DNA from: Actinosynnema pretiosum
GTDB taxonomy: Bacteria > Actinomycetota > Actinomycetes > Mycobacteriales > Pseudonocardiaceae
Assembly (NCBI RefSeq): GCF_024171695.1
Contig: NZ_JAMTCF010000008.1
Span: 304,338-368,337, forward strand
Direction of reading: 5' to 3'
Length of the DNA: 64,000 bases
In this document: piece by piece, positions 20,122 to 29,382 of the stretch
Layout: the number at the start of each line of letters is the position of its first letter
How positions within the stretch are numbered: position 1 is the first letter of the stretch
Notes under the pieces: model-generated
The model's database searches: none
The model's input: the letters and a program-made list of their open reading frames with translations, nothing else
Told to the model about the DNA's origin: nothing
Program-made: the position numbers and the translations under genes

Positions 20122-20403
20122 TCAGTCCACGTCGGCGGTCTCACCCGGCCACTCGCCGGTGACCTTGCTGAACCCGGTGGCGCCACCCCGGTCGATCGCG
20201 GCCCTGACCAGGCCGAAGATCGCGCCCTGCACGGCGGCGGCCAGCAGCACCTCGCCCCAGCCCCGGTCGCGCTGGGTGGGCTCGGGGGCCAGCCGGTCAC
20301 CGCTGATCAGCTTCCACACCTGCCCGAACACCTTGCCCGCCAGGTAACCGCCCAGCAGGCTCACGCCCGTGCTGAACCCCCGGTAGACCAACTTGCCCGC
20401 CAT
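20122..20403 (-). CDS. DUF4235 family membrane protein
   Basis: A 93-aa protein matching the DUF4235 pattern: an N-terminal MAGKLVYRGFSTGVSLLGGYLAGKVFGQVWK segment with one hydrophobic helix, then EVLLAAAVQGAIFGLVRAAIDRGGATGFSKVTG with a second helix. It starts with an ATG that overlaps the stop of the 751-aa gene by one base (TGATG), so it is translationally coupled. Family members sit next to DUF3618 and phage-holin-family genes in actinomycetes and are of unknown function. Confidence 0.85.
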   Translation of the reverse strand: MAGKLVYRGFSTGVSLLGGYLAGKVFGQVWKLISGDRLAPEPTQRDRGWGEVLLAAAVQGAIFGLVRAAIDRGGATGFSKVTGEWPGETADVD

Positions 20404-22658
20404 CAGCGACCTCCTCGCAGCAGCTTCCGCAGCACCAACAACGCCGTGATCAACCCGGACGCGGTCAGCACCGGGTGCTGCCGCGCCTTCGCGATCGCGC
20501 CCCTGACCGACGCGGGCAACCGCTCCGCGACCACCCCGGCCTGGTCGCCGACCTTGGACGCGACCACGCTCGCCCGCTCACCGACCTCGCCCGCCGCGAC
20601 CCCGGCCCGCTCGCTGATCCGCGCGGCGGCGGCAGCGGCCTTCTCGCCCACCTGGGCGGCGGTCGTGCCCGCCTGGTCGGCGACGCGCGCGGCGACGGCG
20701 CCCGCCTTCCCGCTGACCTGGGCCGCGACCTCGCCGGACTTCCCGGCCACCTGCTCGGCGACCTCACCGGCCTTCTCGCTGACCCGCGCGGCGGTGGCGG
20801 CGGCCTTCCCGCTCACGTCGGCGGCAGCGGCGCCCGCCTTCTGGCCTGCGGCGGCAGCGGCGTTGCCCGCCTTCTCACCGGCCTCGGCGGCGACGTCGCC
20901 CACCTTCTCGCCCGCCACGGCAGCGGCGGCGGCGGCCTTCTGGCCCGCCTCGCCCACCTTCTCGCTCACCCCGGCAGCGGCAGCACCGGCCTTCTCGCCC
21001 GCGGCGGTGGCGGCAGCACCGGCCTTCTCACCCGCTTCGGTGGCCTTGGCGCTCATCCCGGCGGCAGCGGCGCCCGCCTTGCCGCCCACCTGGGCGGCGG
21101 TCTCGGTGGCCTTCTCGCCAACGCGCGCGCCGGTCGCCTCGGACTTCGCGGCGAGCTTCCCGGCAGCCGCGTCGGACTTCGCGGCGACACCCGCCGCCGA
21201 AGCGCCCGCCCCGTCACCGACCCGCTCCGCCGTGCTCTCGGCCTTGTCGCCCAACCGGGTGGCGGCGTGGTCGGCCTTGTCGCCCAACACGCTCGCGGCG
21301 CTCTCGGCCCGGTCCCCGGCCTTCGCCACGGCGGCGTCCGCCCGGTCCGCACCCCGGTCGACCACCGAGCCCGACTCACCGCCGGTCCCGTGCCCCTGGG
21401 CGGAGCCCTTGCTCCCGCTCCCGGTTCCGTGGCTCTGGGCGGAGCGCTCGCTCCCGGCCCTGTGGCCCTGGGCGGAGCCCTTGCTCTCGGCCCCGGCCGC
21501 ATGGCTCTGGCCAGCGCCCGTAGCCCCAGCCGCAGTGCCAGTCCCGGTCGTGGTGCCTGATCCAGGCGTGTGGCCAGCCCCGGTCGCAGTGCCGGCTCCG
21601 GCCGTGGTGCCAGCTCCAGCCGCAGTGCCAGCTCCGGACGCGGCACCGATCCCGGTCCCGCTGCCTGCCCCGGTCCCGCTGCCGGTTCCGGTCGTGCCCG
21701 CCGTTCCGCCCGCCGTCCGGTCCGCCTTCTCGCCCGCCTTCTCGTCGGTCTTCCCCTCGGCCTTCTCGCTGGCCGCGTGGACCTGGGCCGCGCCTTCGGC
21801 TGCGGTGACGTCCGCCTTGTCACCCGGCTTCGCCGTGCCCGAGTCCGCCTTCTCACCCGCGCGGATGACCGCGCTGCTCGCGGTCGCCGCAGCCTGAGCC
21901 GCCGCCGCGCCGGTCTGGGCGGTGATCCGGGTGGTCCCGTCAGCCGCCTTCCCGGCGATCCGCTCGACCTTCCCCGCCTCGTCTTCGCGCACTCGTTCCC
22001 CCGTCCGCTCGGCGCTCTCCGCCTGCTTGGTGTCACTCTCCTGACCGGTGACACCCGGAAGTGCGGTGTCACTCGAAAGCTTGGTGTGCCCCGAATGCCC
22101 GCTTTCAACCGTCCGATCAGCGTCCGCCCGACGCGGATCCGGCGTCCCCGGCTGCCGCCAGGCCGACCCGGTCTCCTCGACGTCGCTCTCCTCGGCGGGC
22201 CACTCGGCCGGGAAGTCCTGCTCCTCGGCGGGGGCGCGCCTGGTCTTGGGGAGGTTCTTCGGGTTCGGCTCGGCCATCGGGTTGCCCGCGTACCTGGCCG
22301 TGTGCGGATCGGTGCCGGTCGTCCGCTCGGCGCCACCGGTCCCGGCAGGCCCGGACCCCGCGCCCTCGGCGTCACCGGAACCAGGGCCGCCAAGACCACC
22401 GGGGCCACCCGAGCCGCCCACGCCACCCGAGCCACCCGAACCGCTCGCGCTCGCGCCCGGACCCCCGGCCCCACCGGGTCCGGTCCAGCCCGGTTCGCGC
22501 CCGCCGGACCCGCTCCCGCCCGACCCCGCACCGCCCGGTCCCGCCACCCTGTCGTCCACCCGCACCGCGCCCCTTCGCCTCAACCGTTCAACCGCGTCGA
22601 CCACTCGGCCCACGCCCGCGCTCACCCGCCCGGCGTCACCGCCGAACAGCCCCCGCAC
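20403..22658 (-). CDS. Hendecad-repeat (LEA-like) tail-anchored protein, 751 aa
   Basis: A large low-complexity protein with four zones. Residues 1-40 are a short charged N-terminus. About 41-130 are Gly/Ser-rich. About 130-435 are mixed acidic and Ala/Gly/Thr-rich. About 438-715 contain 24 eleven-residue units of the form EKAGxxAAxVG plus two seven-residue units (AKATEAG, EKVGEAG), a hendecad/heptad pattern expected to make long amphipathic helices. The C-terminus has one hydrophobic helix (HPVLTASGLITALLVL) and a basic end. Similar Ala/Lys/Glu 11-mers occur in group 3 LEA and apolipoprotein-like proteins. Its coupling to DUF4235 suggests an envelope or membrane-associated role like DUF3618 proteins. 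The start (GTG 22658) is uncertain; ATG 22277 is an alternative. Confidence 0.7.
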   Translation of the reverse strand: MRGLFGGDAGRVSAGVGRVVDAVERLRRRGAVRVDDRVAGPGGAGSGGSGSGGREPGWTGPGGAGGPGASASGSGGSGGVGGSGGPGGLGGPGSGDAEGAGSGPAGTGGAERTTGTDPHTARYAGNPMAEPNPKNLPKTRRAPAEEQDFPAEWPAEESDVEETGSAWRQPGTPDPRRADADRTVESGHSGHTKLSSDTALPGVTGQESDTKQAESAERTGERVREDEAGKVERIAGKAADGTTRITAQTGAAAAQAAATASSAVIRAGEKADSGTAKPGDKADVTAAEGAAQVHAASEKAEGKTDEKAGEKADRTAGGTAGTTGTGSGTGAGSGTGIGAASGAGTAAGAGTTAGAGTATGAGHTPGSGTTTGTGTAAGATGAGQSHAAGAESKGSAQGHRAGSERSAQSHGTGSGSKGSAQGHGTGGESGSVVDRGADRADAAVAKAGDRAESAASVLGDKADHAATRLGDKAESTAERVGDGAGASAAGVAAKSDAAAGKLAAKSEATGARVGEKATETAAQVGGKAGAAAAGMSAKATEAGEKAGAAATAAGEKAGAAAAGVSEKVGEAGQKAAAAAAVAGEKVGDVAAEAGEKAGNAAAAAGQKAGAAAADVSGKAAATAARVSEKAGEVAEQVAGKSGEVAAQVSGKAGAVAARVADQAGTTAAQVGEKAAAAAARISERAGVAAGEVGERASVVASKVGDQAGVVAERLPASVRGAIAKARQHPVLTASGLITALLVLRKLLRGGR

Positions 22659-22784
22659 CCCTATACCACCCGGCCGCCCGCCCCCGCAGGCATCGGCCCA
22701 GGTGGGCCCGCCCCTCGACTACCCGCGACCCCGCAGGGTCAACCCCCCGTCATGCCCATCCTCCGAACGGGCAATCATTCGGGT

Positions 22785-23708
22785 ATGGCCCAGGCTCTCG
22801 AAGCACCTACGCGTCCACCCAGAAGGTCGTGGTGGACGGTGTTCCGCACAACCGTCGTGTGGTACCGGGAGCACCACCTCTCGGACCGCGCGGCAGCCCT
22901 CACGCACTACACCGTGCTCGTGATGCTCTCCGGAGCCCTGCTGCCCGTCGCGCTCGTCGGGTTCCTGGGCGAGGACACCCGCTCCAAGGTCATGACCGTC
23001 ATCTCCCCGCTGGCCCCCAGCCGGGTGCACGGCATCCTCGTGGTCGCGCTCGACGGCCTGCGCCCGGCGGTCGCCGGTCCGCTCGCCGCGGTGTGCCTGC
23101 TCGTGGCGGTCTGGTCGGCCTACCGGTTCGCGGGCGCCTTCCTGCGCGCCTGCGCGGCCTGCAACGGCGTGAAGGAGCACCGCTCGCTCTGGAAGCTCGT
23201 GCCGCTGCGGGTCGGGCTCACCCTGGGTGTCCTGGTGCTGTTCATGCTGGTCGTGGGCGTGGTGGCGTTCACCGGCGACATCGCCGACGAGGTCGCGGCG
23301 CTGGCCGGGGTGCGGCCGTCGACGGTCCAGCTGTGGGACGTCGCCAAGTGGCCGGTGCTGGTCCTGCTGGCCGGCTGCGCGGTGCGGCTGCTGTTCGCCG
23401 CGCCGCCCGCCACCCGCAGGCCGGGCAGGCTCGGCATCACGCCGGGCGCGCTGCTCGCGCTGGTCATCTGCCTGGTGGCGACGTTCGGCGTCGGCGTGTA
23501 CGCGGCGTACGCGGGGTCCTACGACCGGGTGTACGGCTCGATCATCGGCCTCGTCGTGATCATGGCGTGGATCTGGCTGGCCTGCACCGCCCTGCTCGTC
23601 GGGGTGGCGATGGACGCCGCGCTCCAGCACACCGGCCGCGTCCTGCTGGCCGCCCAGCGCGCGGCGCGCCAGCAGCAGGAGGGGGTGACGAGCACGCCCG
23701 CCGCGTGA
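22785..23708 (+). CDS. YihY/BrkB family membrane protein
   Basis: A 307-aa polytopic inner-membrane protein of the YihY/BrkB family. After a cytoplasmic N-terminus, the conserved WYREHHLSDRAAALTHYTVLVMLSGALLPVALVGF opens the fold. Five further helices follow, including GLTLGVLVLFMLVVGVVAF and IIGLVVIMAWIWLACTALLVGVAMDAAL with the family-conserved Trp-rich last helix. The frame is open far upstream, but codons before 22752 are antisense to the hendecad gene. ATG 22785 is preferred over 22752. The physiological function of the family is unsettled. Confidence 0.88.
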   Translation: MAQALEAPTRPPRRSWWTVFRTTVVWYREHHLSDRAAALTHYTVLVMLSGALLPVALVGFLGEDTRSKVMTVISPLAPSRVHGILVVALDGLRPAVAGPLAAVCLLVAVWSAYRFAGAFLRACAACNGVKEHRSLWKLVPLRVGLTLGVLVLFMLVVGVVAFTGDIADEVAALAGVRPSTVQLWDVAKWPVLVLLAGCAVRLLFAAPPATRRPGRLGITPGALLALVICLVATFGVGVYAAYAGSYDRVYGSIIGLVVIMAWIWLACTALLVGVAMDAALQHTGRVLLAAQRAARQQQEGVTSTPAA

Positions 23709-23719
23709 CCGCGAGCGGG

Positions 23720-23753
23720 GGAGGGCAGCGACGGTGCCCCGCCGCTGCCCTCC
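23720..23753. terminator. Hairpin after BrkB-family gene
   Basis: An 11-bp inverted repeat (GGAGGGCAGCG / CGCTGCCCTCC) with a 12-nt loop starts 11 bp after the stop. Confidence 0.6.
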
Positions 23754-23786
23754 AGGGCCTGTGCCCACCTCCCCGAGACGGCCAGC

Positions 23787-24383
23787 ATGGTGCCCATGCA
23801 CGCCAAGGAGCCGTCCCCCAAGCCCGCTCCGGCCACCACCCCGGTGCGGCACCAGGAAACCGAGCAGCGGACCACCCTCGGCCCGATGAGCCCCGGTGAG
23901 GTGGAGTCGCTGCAGCGCTCGATCGGCAACACCGCCGTCGCGCGCCTGATCACCGCCCAGCGCGCCGGGGAACCCGACCCGGTGCAGCGCTCAACGGCCC
24001 ACGAGGTGCTCGCGTCGTCGGGGAGGCCGCTGGACACCGCGCTGAGGGGCGAGATGGAGAGCAGGCTGGGCGCGGACTTCTCGGACGTGCGCGTGCACAC
24101 CGGCGCGGCGGCCCAGCGCTCGGCGGCGGAGCTGGGCGCGCGGGCCTACACGTCGGGGGCGGACGTCGTGCTCGGCGAGGGCGGCGGCGACAAGCACACC
24201 CTGGCGCACGAGCTGACCCACGTGATCCAGCAGCGCCAGGGCCCGGTGGCCGGGACGGACGACGGCTCGGGCCTGAACGTGTCCGACCCCGGCGACCGCT
24301 TCGAGCGCGCGGCGGAGGCGAACGCCCGGCGGGTCATGTCGGGACCCGCGCACGACCCGCACGACGGGCACGACCACGGCTGA
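23787..24383 (+). CDS. DUF4157 (eCIS core domain) protein
   Basis: A 198-aa protein with a central DUF4157 domain (about residues 74-152): PLDTALRGEMESRLGADFSDVRVHTG, then ARAYTSGADVVLGEG and the metalloprotease-like LAHELTHVIQQRQG, with HELTH at 141-145. DUF4157 is the signature domain of cargo and effector proteins of extracellular contractile injection systems. Residues 35-56 (SPGEVESLQRSIGNTAVAR) match the short helix commonly found upstream of DUF4157. The C-terminus is His/Asp-rich (HDPHDGHDHG) and may bind metal. No toxin domain and no sheath, tube or baseplate genes are present, so it is an orphan here. Confidence 0.87.
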   Translation: MVPMHAKEPSPKPAPATTPVRHQETEQRTTLGPMSPGEVESLQRSIGNTAVARLITAQRAGEPDPVQRSTAHEVLASSGRPLDTALRGEMESRLGADFSDVRVHTGAAAQRSAAELGARAYTSGADVVLGEGGGDKHTLAHELTHVIQQRQGPVAGTDDGSGLNVSDPGDRFERAAEANARRVMSGPAHDPHDGHDHG

Positions 24384-24415
24384 CCGGCGGTGGGACCACC
24401 CGCCCGGCGCCCCCG

Positions 24416-26143
24416 CTACCCCCGGATCTCGTTCAGGTAGTTGTAGATCGTGTACCGCGTGACCCCCAGCACCCCGGCCAGGTAGTCCACCGAGTCCCGG
24501 ATCAGGAACAACCCCGACTCGTCCAGCACCCGCACGACCTCGGACTTGTGCGCCTTCTTCATCAGCCCCACCGGCACCCCGACCGCCTCAACGGCCCGTT
24601 CCACCAGCAGCTTCTGCAACGTGTCCACGTCACCGGGGAACGCCTCCACCGAGTGCCCGCCCTGCCCGGCGCCCCCGCCCGCGCCGGGGTCGCTGTTCAC
24701 GCACAAGCACCCCACCGCGACCCCGCGCTCGTCGCGCAGGAACACCGTGGACGACCGGATCAGCCGACCGTCCGGCGCGTAGGTGTCGTACCCCGGCAGG
24801 TCCTGGGTCGTCCCCCGCCGCACCAGCCCCAGCAGCAGGTCCGTCATCGGCCCACCGACCTGCCGCCCGGTCAGCCCACCCGCGATCGCCACGATCGAGT
24901 TCGGCAGCGCGGACAGGTCGTGCAGCACCACCTCGGTCCCCGGCCCGAGCGCCGGAGCCAGGCCTGCCACGGTCGGCGCCAGCGCGTCCAGCACGTTCCC
25001 GCGCACCGGCCCCGCGGCGACCGACCCGACCCCGACGTCCACCACGACGGGCGCGGGCGACCGCAGCTCCCGCAGCGCACCGGCGAACCGCGCCACCGTC
25101 TCCGGCGTGGTCGAGGCGTGCGGCGTCAACCGGACGTGCTCCGGTCGCACCGTCGCGGTCACCCCGGCGTCCACCAGCGCCGCCCCCACGGCCGACGACG
25201 GCACCCCCGGCACCTCGAACGCCATGATCCCGCCGCGCCGGTCCCGCGCGGACACGACGACCCCGCCAGCGGCCTCGACCGCCTCGCCCAGCTCGTCCAA
25301 CCGCTGCCCGATCCGCGCCCCGATCGCGGGCACCCCGCCCAGCTCCACCAGCTCCAGCGCGGTCGCGAACGCGCCGGACGCGATCGGGTTCAGGTTCGTC
25401 AGCGACCACGCCGCCGCGCCCTCGCCCACCGGGTGCACCGAACCGTCGAACAGCCCTGGGTCCAGCGCCCCGGTCCACCCCGACGCCACCGGCTCCAACC
25501 GCTCCAGCGCCCGGTCCGACAGCGCCATGAACCCGGTCGACCACCCGGCCCGCACCCACTTCTGCCCGCCGACCACCAGCACGTCGGCGACCTGCCACGG
25601 CTCGTCCACGACCCCGAACCCCTGGATGCCGTCGACCACCAGCAGCCGGTCGCCGACGACCTCGCGCAGCGCCGCCAGGTCGGCCCGGTACCCGGTGCGG
25701 AAGTCCACCGCGCTCACCGACACCGCCGTCGTCTCCGGCGTGAGCGCCGCCCGCACCGCCTCGGGCGTCACCGGCCCGGCGGGCAGCCAGTTCACCCGCG
25801 CCCGCCCGGCCCGCACCCACGGGTACGTGTTGGCCGGGAACTCGGCGGGCGACACGACCACCTCGCCGACCAGGCCCAGCGAGACCTGGAACAAGCCGGT
25901 GCTCGTGTTCGGCAGCGGCACCACGTGGTCGGTGTCGCTGCCGCACAACCGCGCCGCCGCCGCCATCGCGCGCAGCTCGTGCCGCATCAGGTCGTCCACG
26001 GTGGACGGTCCGGCGGCGGTCGCCTGCTCCAGCATCCGGGTGGACGCCTCCAGCACGGCCTGCGAGGGCGGCCCGAAGCGGCCGAAGTCCAGGTAGCCCT
26101 CCGGTTCGCGGAAGGTGACGAGGTAGGAGGAGGGGATGCGCAT
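24416..26143 (-). CDS. Class V aminotransferase fused to YheO-PAS/DauR-type HTH
   Basis: A 575-aa fusion. Residues 1-365 are a fold-type I, class V PLP enzyme: PNTSTGLFQ phosphate loop (78-86), VVDGIQGFG with Asp171 and Gln174 for the pyridine ring, and GGQKW with the likely Schiff-base Lys195. Residues about 367-485 match the YheO-like PAS domain (TEVVLHDLSALPNSIVAI, then GGLTGRQVGGPMTDLLL). Residues about 525-575 are the DauR/YheO-type C-terminal HTH (KSEVVRVLDESGLFLIRDSV, DYLAGVLGVTRYTIYNYLNEI). It starts 2 bp after the ABC ATPase stop, so it is the last gene of the transporter operon. It is probably a PLP-dependent enzyme and/or PLP- or ligand-responsive regulator of amino-acid uptake, built like MocR but from different parts. 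Confidence 0.9.
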   Translation of the reverse strand: MRIPSSYLVTFREPEGYLDFGRFGPPSQAVLEASTRMLEQATAAGPSTVDDLMRHELRAMAAAARLCGSDTDHVVPLPNTSTGLFQVSLGLVGEVVVSPAEFPANTYPWVRAGRARVNWLPAGPVTPEAVRAALTPETTAVSVSAVDFRTGYRADLAALREVVGDRLLVVDGIQGFGVVDEPWQVADVLVVGGQKWVRAGWSTGFMALSDRALERLEPVASGWTGALDPGLFDGSVHPVGEGAAAWSLTNLNPIASGAFATALELVELGGVPAIGARIGQRLDELGEAVEAAGGVVVSARDRRGGIMAFEVPGVPSSAVGAALVDAGVTATVRPEHVRLTPHASTTPETVARFAGALRELRSPAPVVVDVGVGSVAAGPVRGNVLDALAPTVAGLAPALGPGTEVVLHDLSALPNSIVAIAGGLTGRQVGGPMTDLLLGLVRRGTTQDLPGYDTYAPDGRLIRSSTVFLRDERGVAVGCLCVNSDPGAGGGAGQGGHSVEAFPGDVDTLQKLLVERAVEAVGVPVGLMKKAHKSEVVRVLDESGLFLIRDSVDYLAGVLGVTRYTIYNYLNEIRG

Positions 26144-26145
26144 CG

Positions 26146-26900
<755 letters not shown>

Positions 26901-26904
<4 letters not shown>

Positions 26905-27752
26905 CGGGCCACCCCCTTGCCGTAGGCGCGCTCCAGGAAGTGCTGGCCGACGCTGGCCACGCTCACCACGACCATGTACCAGGCGGCGGCGGCGAGCAGC
27001 GTCTCCATGATCTGGAGGTTGTGCGACGCGATGTTGTTCGCCGCGTGGATCAGCTCCAGGAACCCGATGACCGAGGCCATCGAGGTGCCCTTGAGCATGT
27101 TGATGAAGTTGTTGCCGGTCGGCGGGATGATCACCCGCATCGCCTGCGGCAGCACGACCCTGCGCAACGTCGTCGCGGGCGTCATGCCGATCGCCTTCGC
27201 CGCCTCGACCTGCCCGTGGTCCACGCTGTTCAGGCCCGCGCGGACGATCTCGGCCATGTACGCGCTCTCGTTGAGCCCGAGCCCCAGCAGCGCGGCGACG
27301 AACGCGGTGATCAGCACGTTCGTCTGCACCTCGAACACCATCGGGATCGAGATGGTGTCGAACACCAGCGCCAGGTTGAACCACAGCAGGATCTGCAGCA
27401 GCACCGGCAGCCCCCGGAACAGCCACACGTACCCGGCGGCGAACCAGCGGGCCACCGGGTTCGCCGAGCGGCGCAGCAGCGCGATGCCCACGCCCAGCAC
27501 GATCGCGCCCGCCTGCGCCACCACGGCCAGCACGACCGTGTTCGCCAGGCCGCGCAGCATGATCTCGTGGGTGAAGAAGCCGGGCACGGCGGCGTAGTCG
27601 ATCTGCGCGCCCGCCAGCGCCCAGCCCAGCGAGCCCAGCAGCGCCAGCAGCACGACCGCGCCGACCCAGCGGCCCCAGTGCCGCAGCGGGACGACGACCA
27701 GGTCGTCCCGCTTCCCGGCTCCCACTTCGGTGCTCACCGGATCACTCGCCAT
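26901..27752 (-). CDS. Polar amino-acid ABC transporter permease
   Basis: A 283-aa inner-membrane permease of the His/Glu/Gln/Arg/opine family. There are about five to six helices. The cytoplasmic EAA loop is [30 protein letters not shown], which contacts the ATPase, and [13 protein letters not shown] marks the start of the core. The N-terminal helix after a charged leader ([16 protein letters not shown]) is the usual extra helix. ATG 27752 overlaps the binding-protein gene by 11 bp; GTG 27737, 4 nt past that stop, is an alternative start. Only one permease gene is present, so it presumably homodimerises. Confidence 0.93.
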
Positions 27753-28683
27753 TGATCGTGGCCTTGGTGACCGAGCCCTGCGCGACGCCCCAGGCGTCCA
27801 TGATCTTGCCGTAGGTGCCGTCGTCGATCAGGGACTGCACGGCGCCCTGCAGGGCGGTGGCGAGCTGCCCGGCGTCCTTGCGCACGCCGATGCCGTACGG
27901 GCCGCCGTTGATGGGCGCGTAGTCGACCGCCTCGAAGTACTCGCCCTTGCCCGCGGTCTTGGACACGTACACGGCGGTGGGCAGGTCGTTGACGATCGCG
28001 GCGACGCGGCCGGTGCGCAGCTGGTTCTGGTTCTGCGTGTCGCTGTCGGTCGCGGTGACCGTCACGGCCTCCTTGCCCGCGCCGGTGCACTTGCCGCTCT
28101 GCTCCTTGGCGAACGCCTCCTGGCTGGTGCCCAGCGCGACCGCGACGGCCTTGCCGCACAGGTCGTCCGGGCCCTTGATGCCGGTGGGGTTGCCCTTCTG
28201 CACCATGATCGTGATGCCCGAGGTGAAGTAGTCCACGAAGCTGATCTGCTCCTGGCGCGCCTCGGTGTCGTTCATCGCGGCCATCGTCAGGTCGACGCGG
28301 CCCGCCTGGAGGCTCGTGATCAGCGAGCCGAACGCCATGTCCTCGTGCGCGACCTCGACGCCGAGGCGCTTGCCCACGGCCTTGATCAGGTCGACCTCGG
28401 AGCCGACCGGGGTCTTGCCGTCGGCCGCGTAGAAGTTGTTGGGCGGGCTCTGGACGTTCGACCCGACCTTGAGCTTGCCCGCGCTCGTCACCTCGGGCGG
28501 CAGCGACGCGGCCAGGGCGTCGTCCTTGGTGACCGCGTCCACGATCGCGCCGGTGGCGGGCAGGTCGTCCGAGACGCCGGGCGTCCCCGAGGACCCCGAC
28601 CCGCCACCGTCGCCGCCGCCGCAGGCGGACAGCAGGAGCAGGGCGGCGAAAGCGGTGGTCAGAGCGGTACGGCGCACGGCCAT
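27742..28683 (-). CDS. Amino-acid ABC transporter substrate-binding lipoprotein
   Basis: A 313-aa family 3 solute-binding protein. It has a lipoprotein signal with lipobox LLSAC and acylation site Cys21, then a Gly/Ser linker. The SBP_bac_3 landmarks KLKVGSNVQSPPNNFYAADG, PVGSEVDLIKAVGKRLGVEV and AGRVDLTMAAMNDTEARQEQ follow. The ATG at 28683 is chosen over GTG 28689 because AGGAGG lies 5 nt before it. It is the first gene of a four-gene operon. The ligand is a polar or basic amino acid by family; the attached aminotransferase does not settle which. Confidence 0.93.
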   Translation of the reverse strand: MAVRRTALTTAFAALLLLSACGGGDGGGSGSSGTPGVSDDLPATGAIVDAVTKDDALAASLPPEVTSAGKLKVGSNVQSPPNNFYAADGKTPVGSEVDLIKAVGKRLGVEVAHEDMAFGSLITSLQAGRVDLTMAAMNDTEARQEQISFVDYFTSGITIMVQKGNPTGIKGPDDLCGKAVAVALGTSQEAFAKEQSGKCTGAGKEAVTVTATDSDTQNQNQLRTGRVAAIVNDLPTAVYVSKTAGKGEYFEAVDYAPINGGPYGIGVRKDAGQLATALQGAVQSLIDDGTYGKIMDAWGVAQGSVTKATINGE

Positions 28684-28723
28684 GGGCACCTCCTGGCTTC
28701 GGGTCCCCGGAAGTTACAACTTT

Positions 28724-28772
28724 TTGTTGAAGCTGTCTACGTCTTGTTGAAGCCTTCGACTTCCTGTTGAAG
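28724..28772. promoter_or_regulatory. Three 20-bp-phased TTGTTGAAG direct repeats (putative operator)
   Basis: TTGTTGAAG occurs at 28724-28732 and 28744-28752, and CTGTTGAAG at 28764-28772, exactly 20 bp apart, about two helical turns. A fourth weaker TTGA (CCGTTGAAC) begins near 28794. The array lies 41-89 bp upstream of the binding-protein ATG in an AT-rich island between the ABC operon and the thioredoxin gene. It is a good candidate binding site for the HTH protein encoded at the end of the operon. Confidence 0.65.
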
Positions 28773-28849
28773 GGAATCCGGGGGGTAGGTGATCCGTTGA
28801 ACGGGGTAGTCGGGGGACGAACCCCGAAGCCGACTAGCGAGGAGAGCGC

Positions 28850-29248
28850 ATGGCCACGGTGGAGCTGACCACGGAGAACTTCGACGAGGTGGTCGGTGGC
28901 TCCGACATGGTCCTGGTCGACTTCTGGGCGGGCTGGTGCGGCCCGTGCCGCCAGTTCGCCCCGGTCTACGACAAGGCCGCCGAGAAGCACTCGGACATCG
29001 TCTTCGGCAAGGTCGACACCGAGGACCAGCAGCAGCTCGCGCAGGCCTTCCAGGTGCGCTCGATCCCCACGCTGATGATCGTCCGCGACGGCGTGGTGCT
29101 CTACGCCCAGCCCGGCGCCCTGCCCGAGACCGCGCTGGAGGACCTGATCCAGCAGGCCCGCGACGTGGACATGGACGAGGTCCGCAAGCAGGTCGCCGAG
29201 CAGCAGGACGAGGAGAGCGCCGACAGCGAGCCCGCGACCAAGGGCTGA
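28850..29248 (+). CDS. Thioredoxin family protein
   Basis: A 132-aa thioredoxin with the redox motif WCGPC (Trp29-Cys33) in VLVDFWAGWCGPCRQFAP, the cis-Pro loop SIPTLMIVRDG and the usual beta-alpha fold. The last roughly 25 residues form an acidic Glu/Asp/Gln-rich extension (KQVAEQQDEESADSEPATKG) beyond the typical 105-110 aa. It has no signal peptide and so is a cytoplasmic disulfide reductase. GAGGAGAG just upstream of the ATG is a strong Shine-Dalgarno. It is divergent from the amino-acid transporter operon. Confidence 0.95.
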   Translation: MATVELTTENFDEVVGGSDMVLVDFWAGWCGPCRQFAPVYDKAAEKHSDIVFGKVDTEDQQQLAQAFQVRSIPTLMIVRDGVVLYAQPGALPETALEDLIQQARDVDMDEVRKQVAEQQDEESADSEPATKG

Positions 29249-29382
29249 GCGGGGCGAGCGGAGCACGGACCCCGGCCGACCGGCGCGGACCGGAGACGCG
29301 GGGGAGTGGACGCGCGGGCTGCCCGGCCCGGAGCGCGGACCCTCCCGCGACGCGGACGGCGCGCGGTGGCGGGAACAGGCGT

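Noticed and set aside
19443..20347. Frames crossing the 52-bp minisatellite
   Set aside because: The repeat unit is not a multiple of three, so each copy shifts frame; openness is due to lack of A/T.
23787..24383. eCIS (contractile injection) gene cluster
   Set aside because: Only the DUF4157 protein is present; no sheath, tube, spike, baseplate or AAA ATPase genes flank it.
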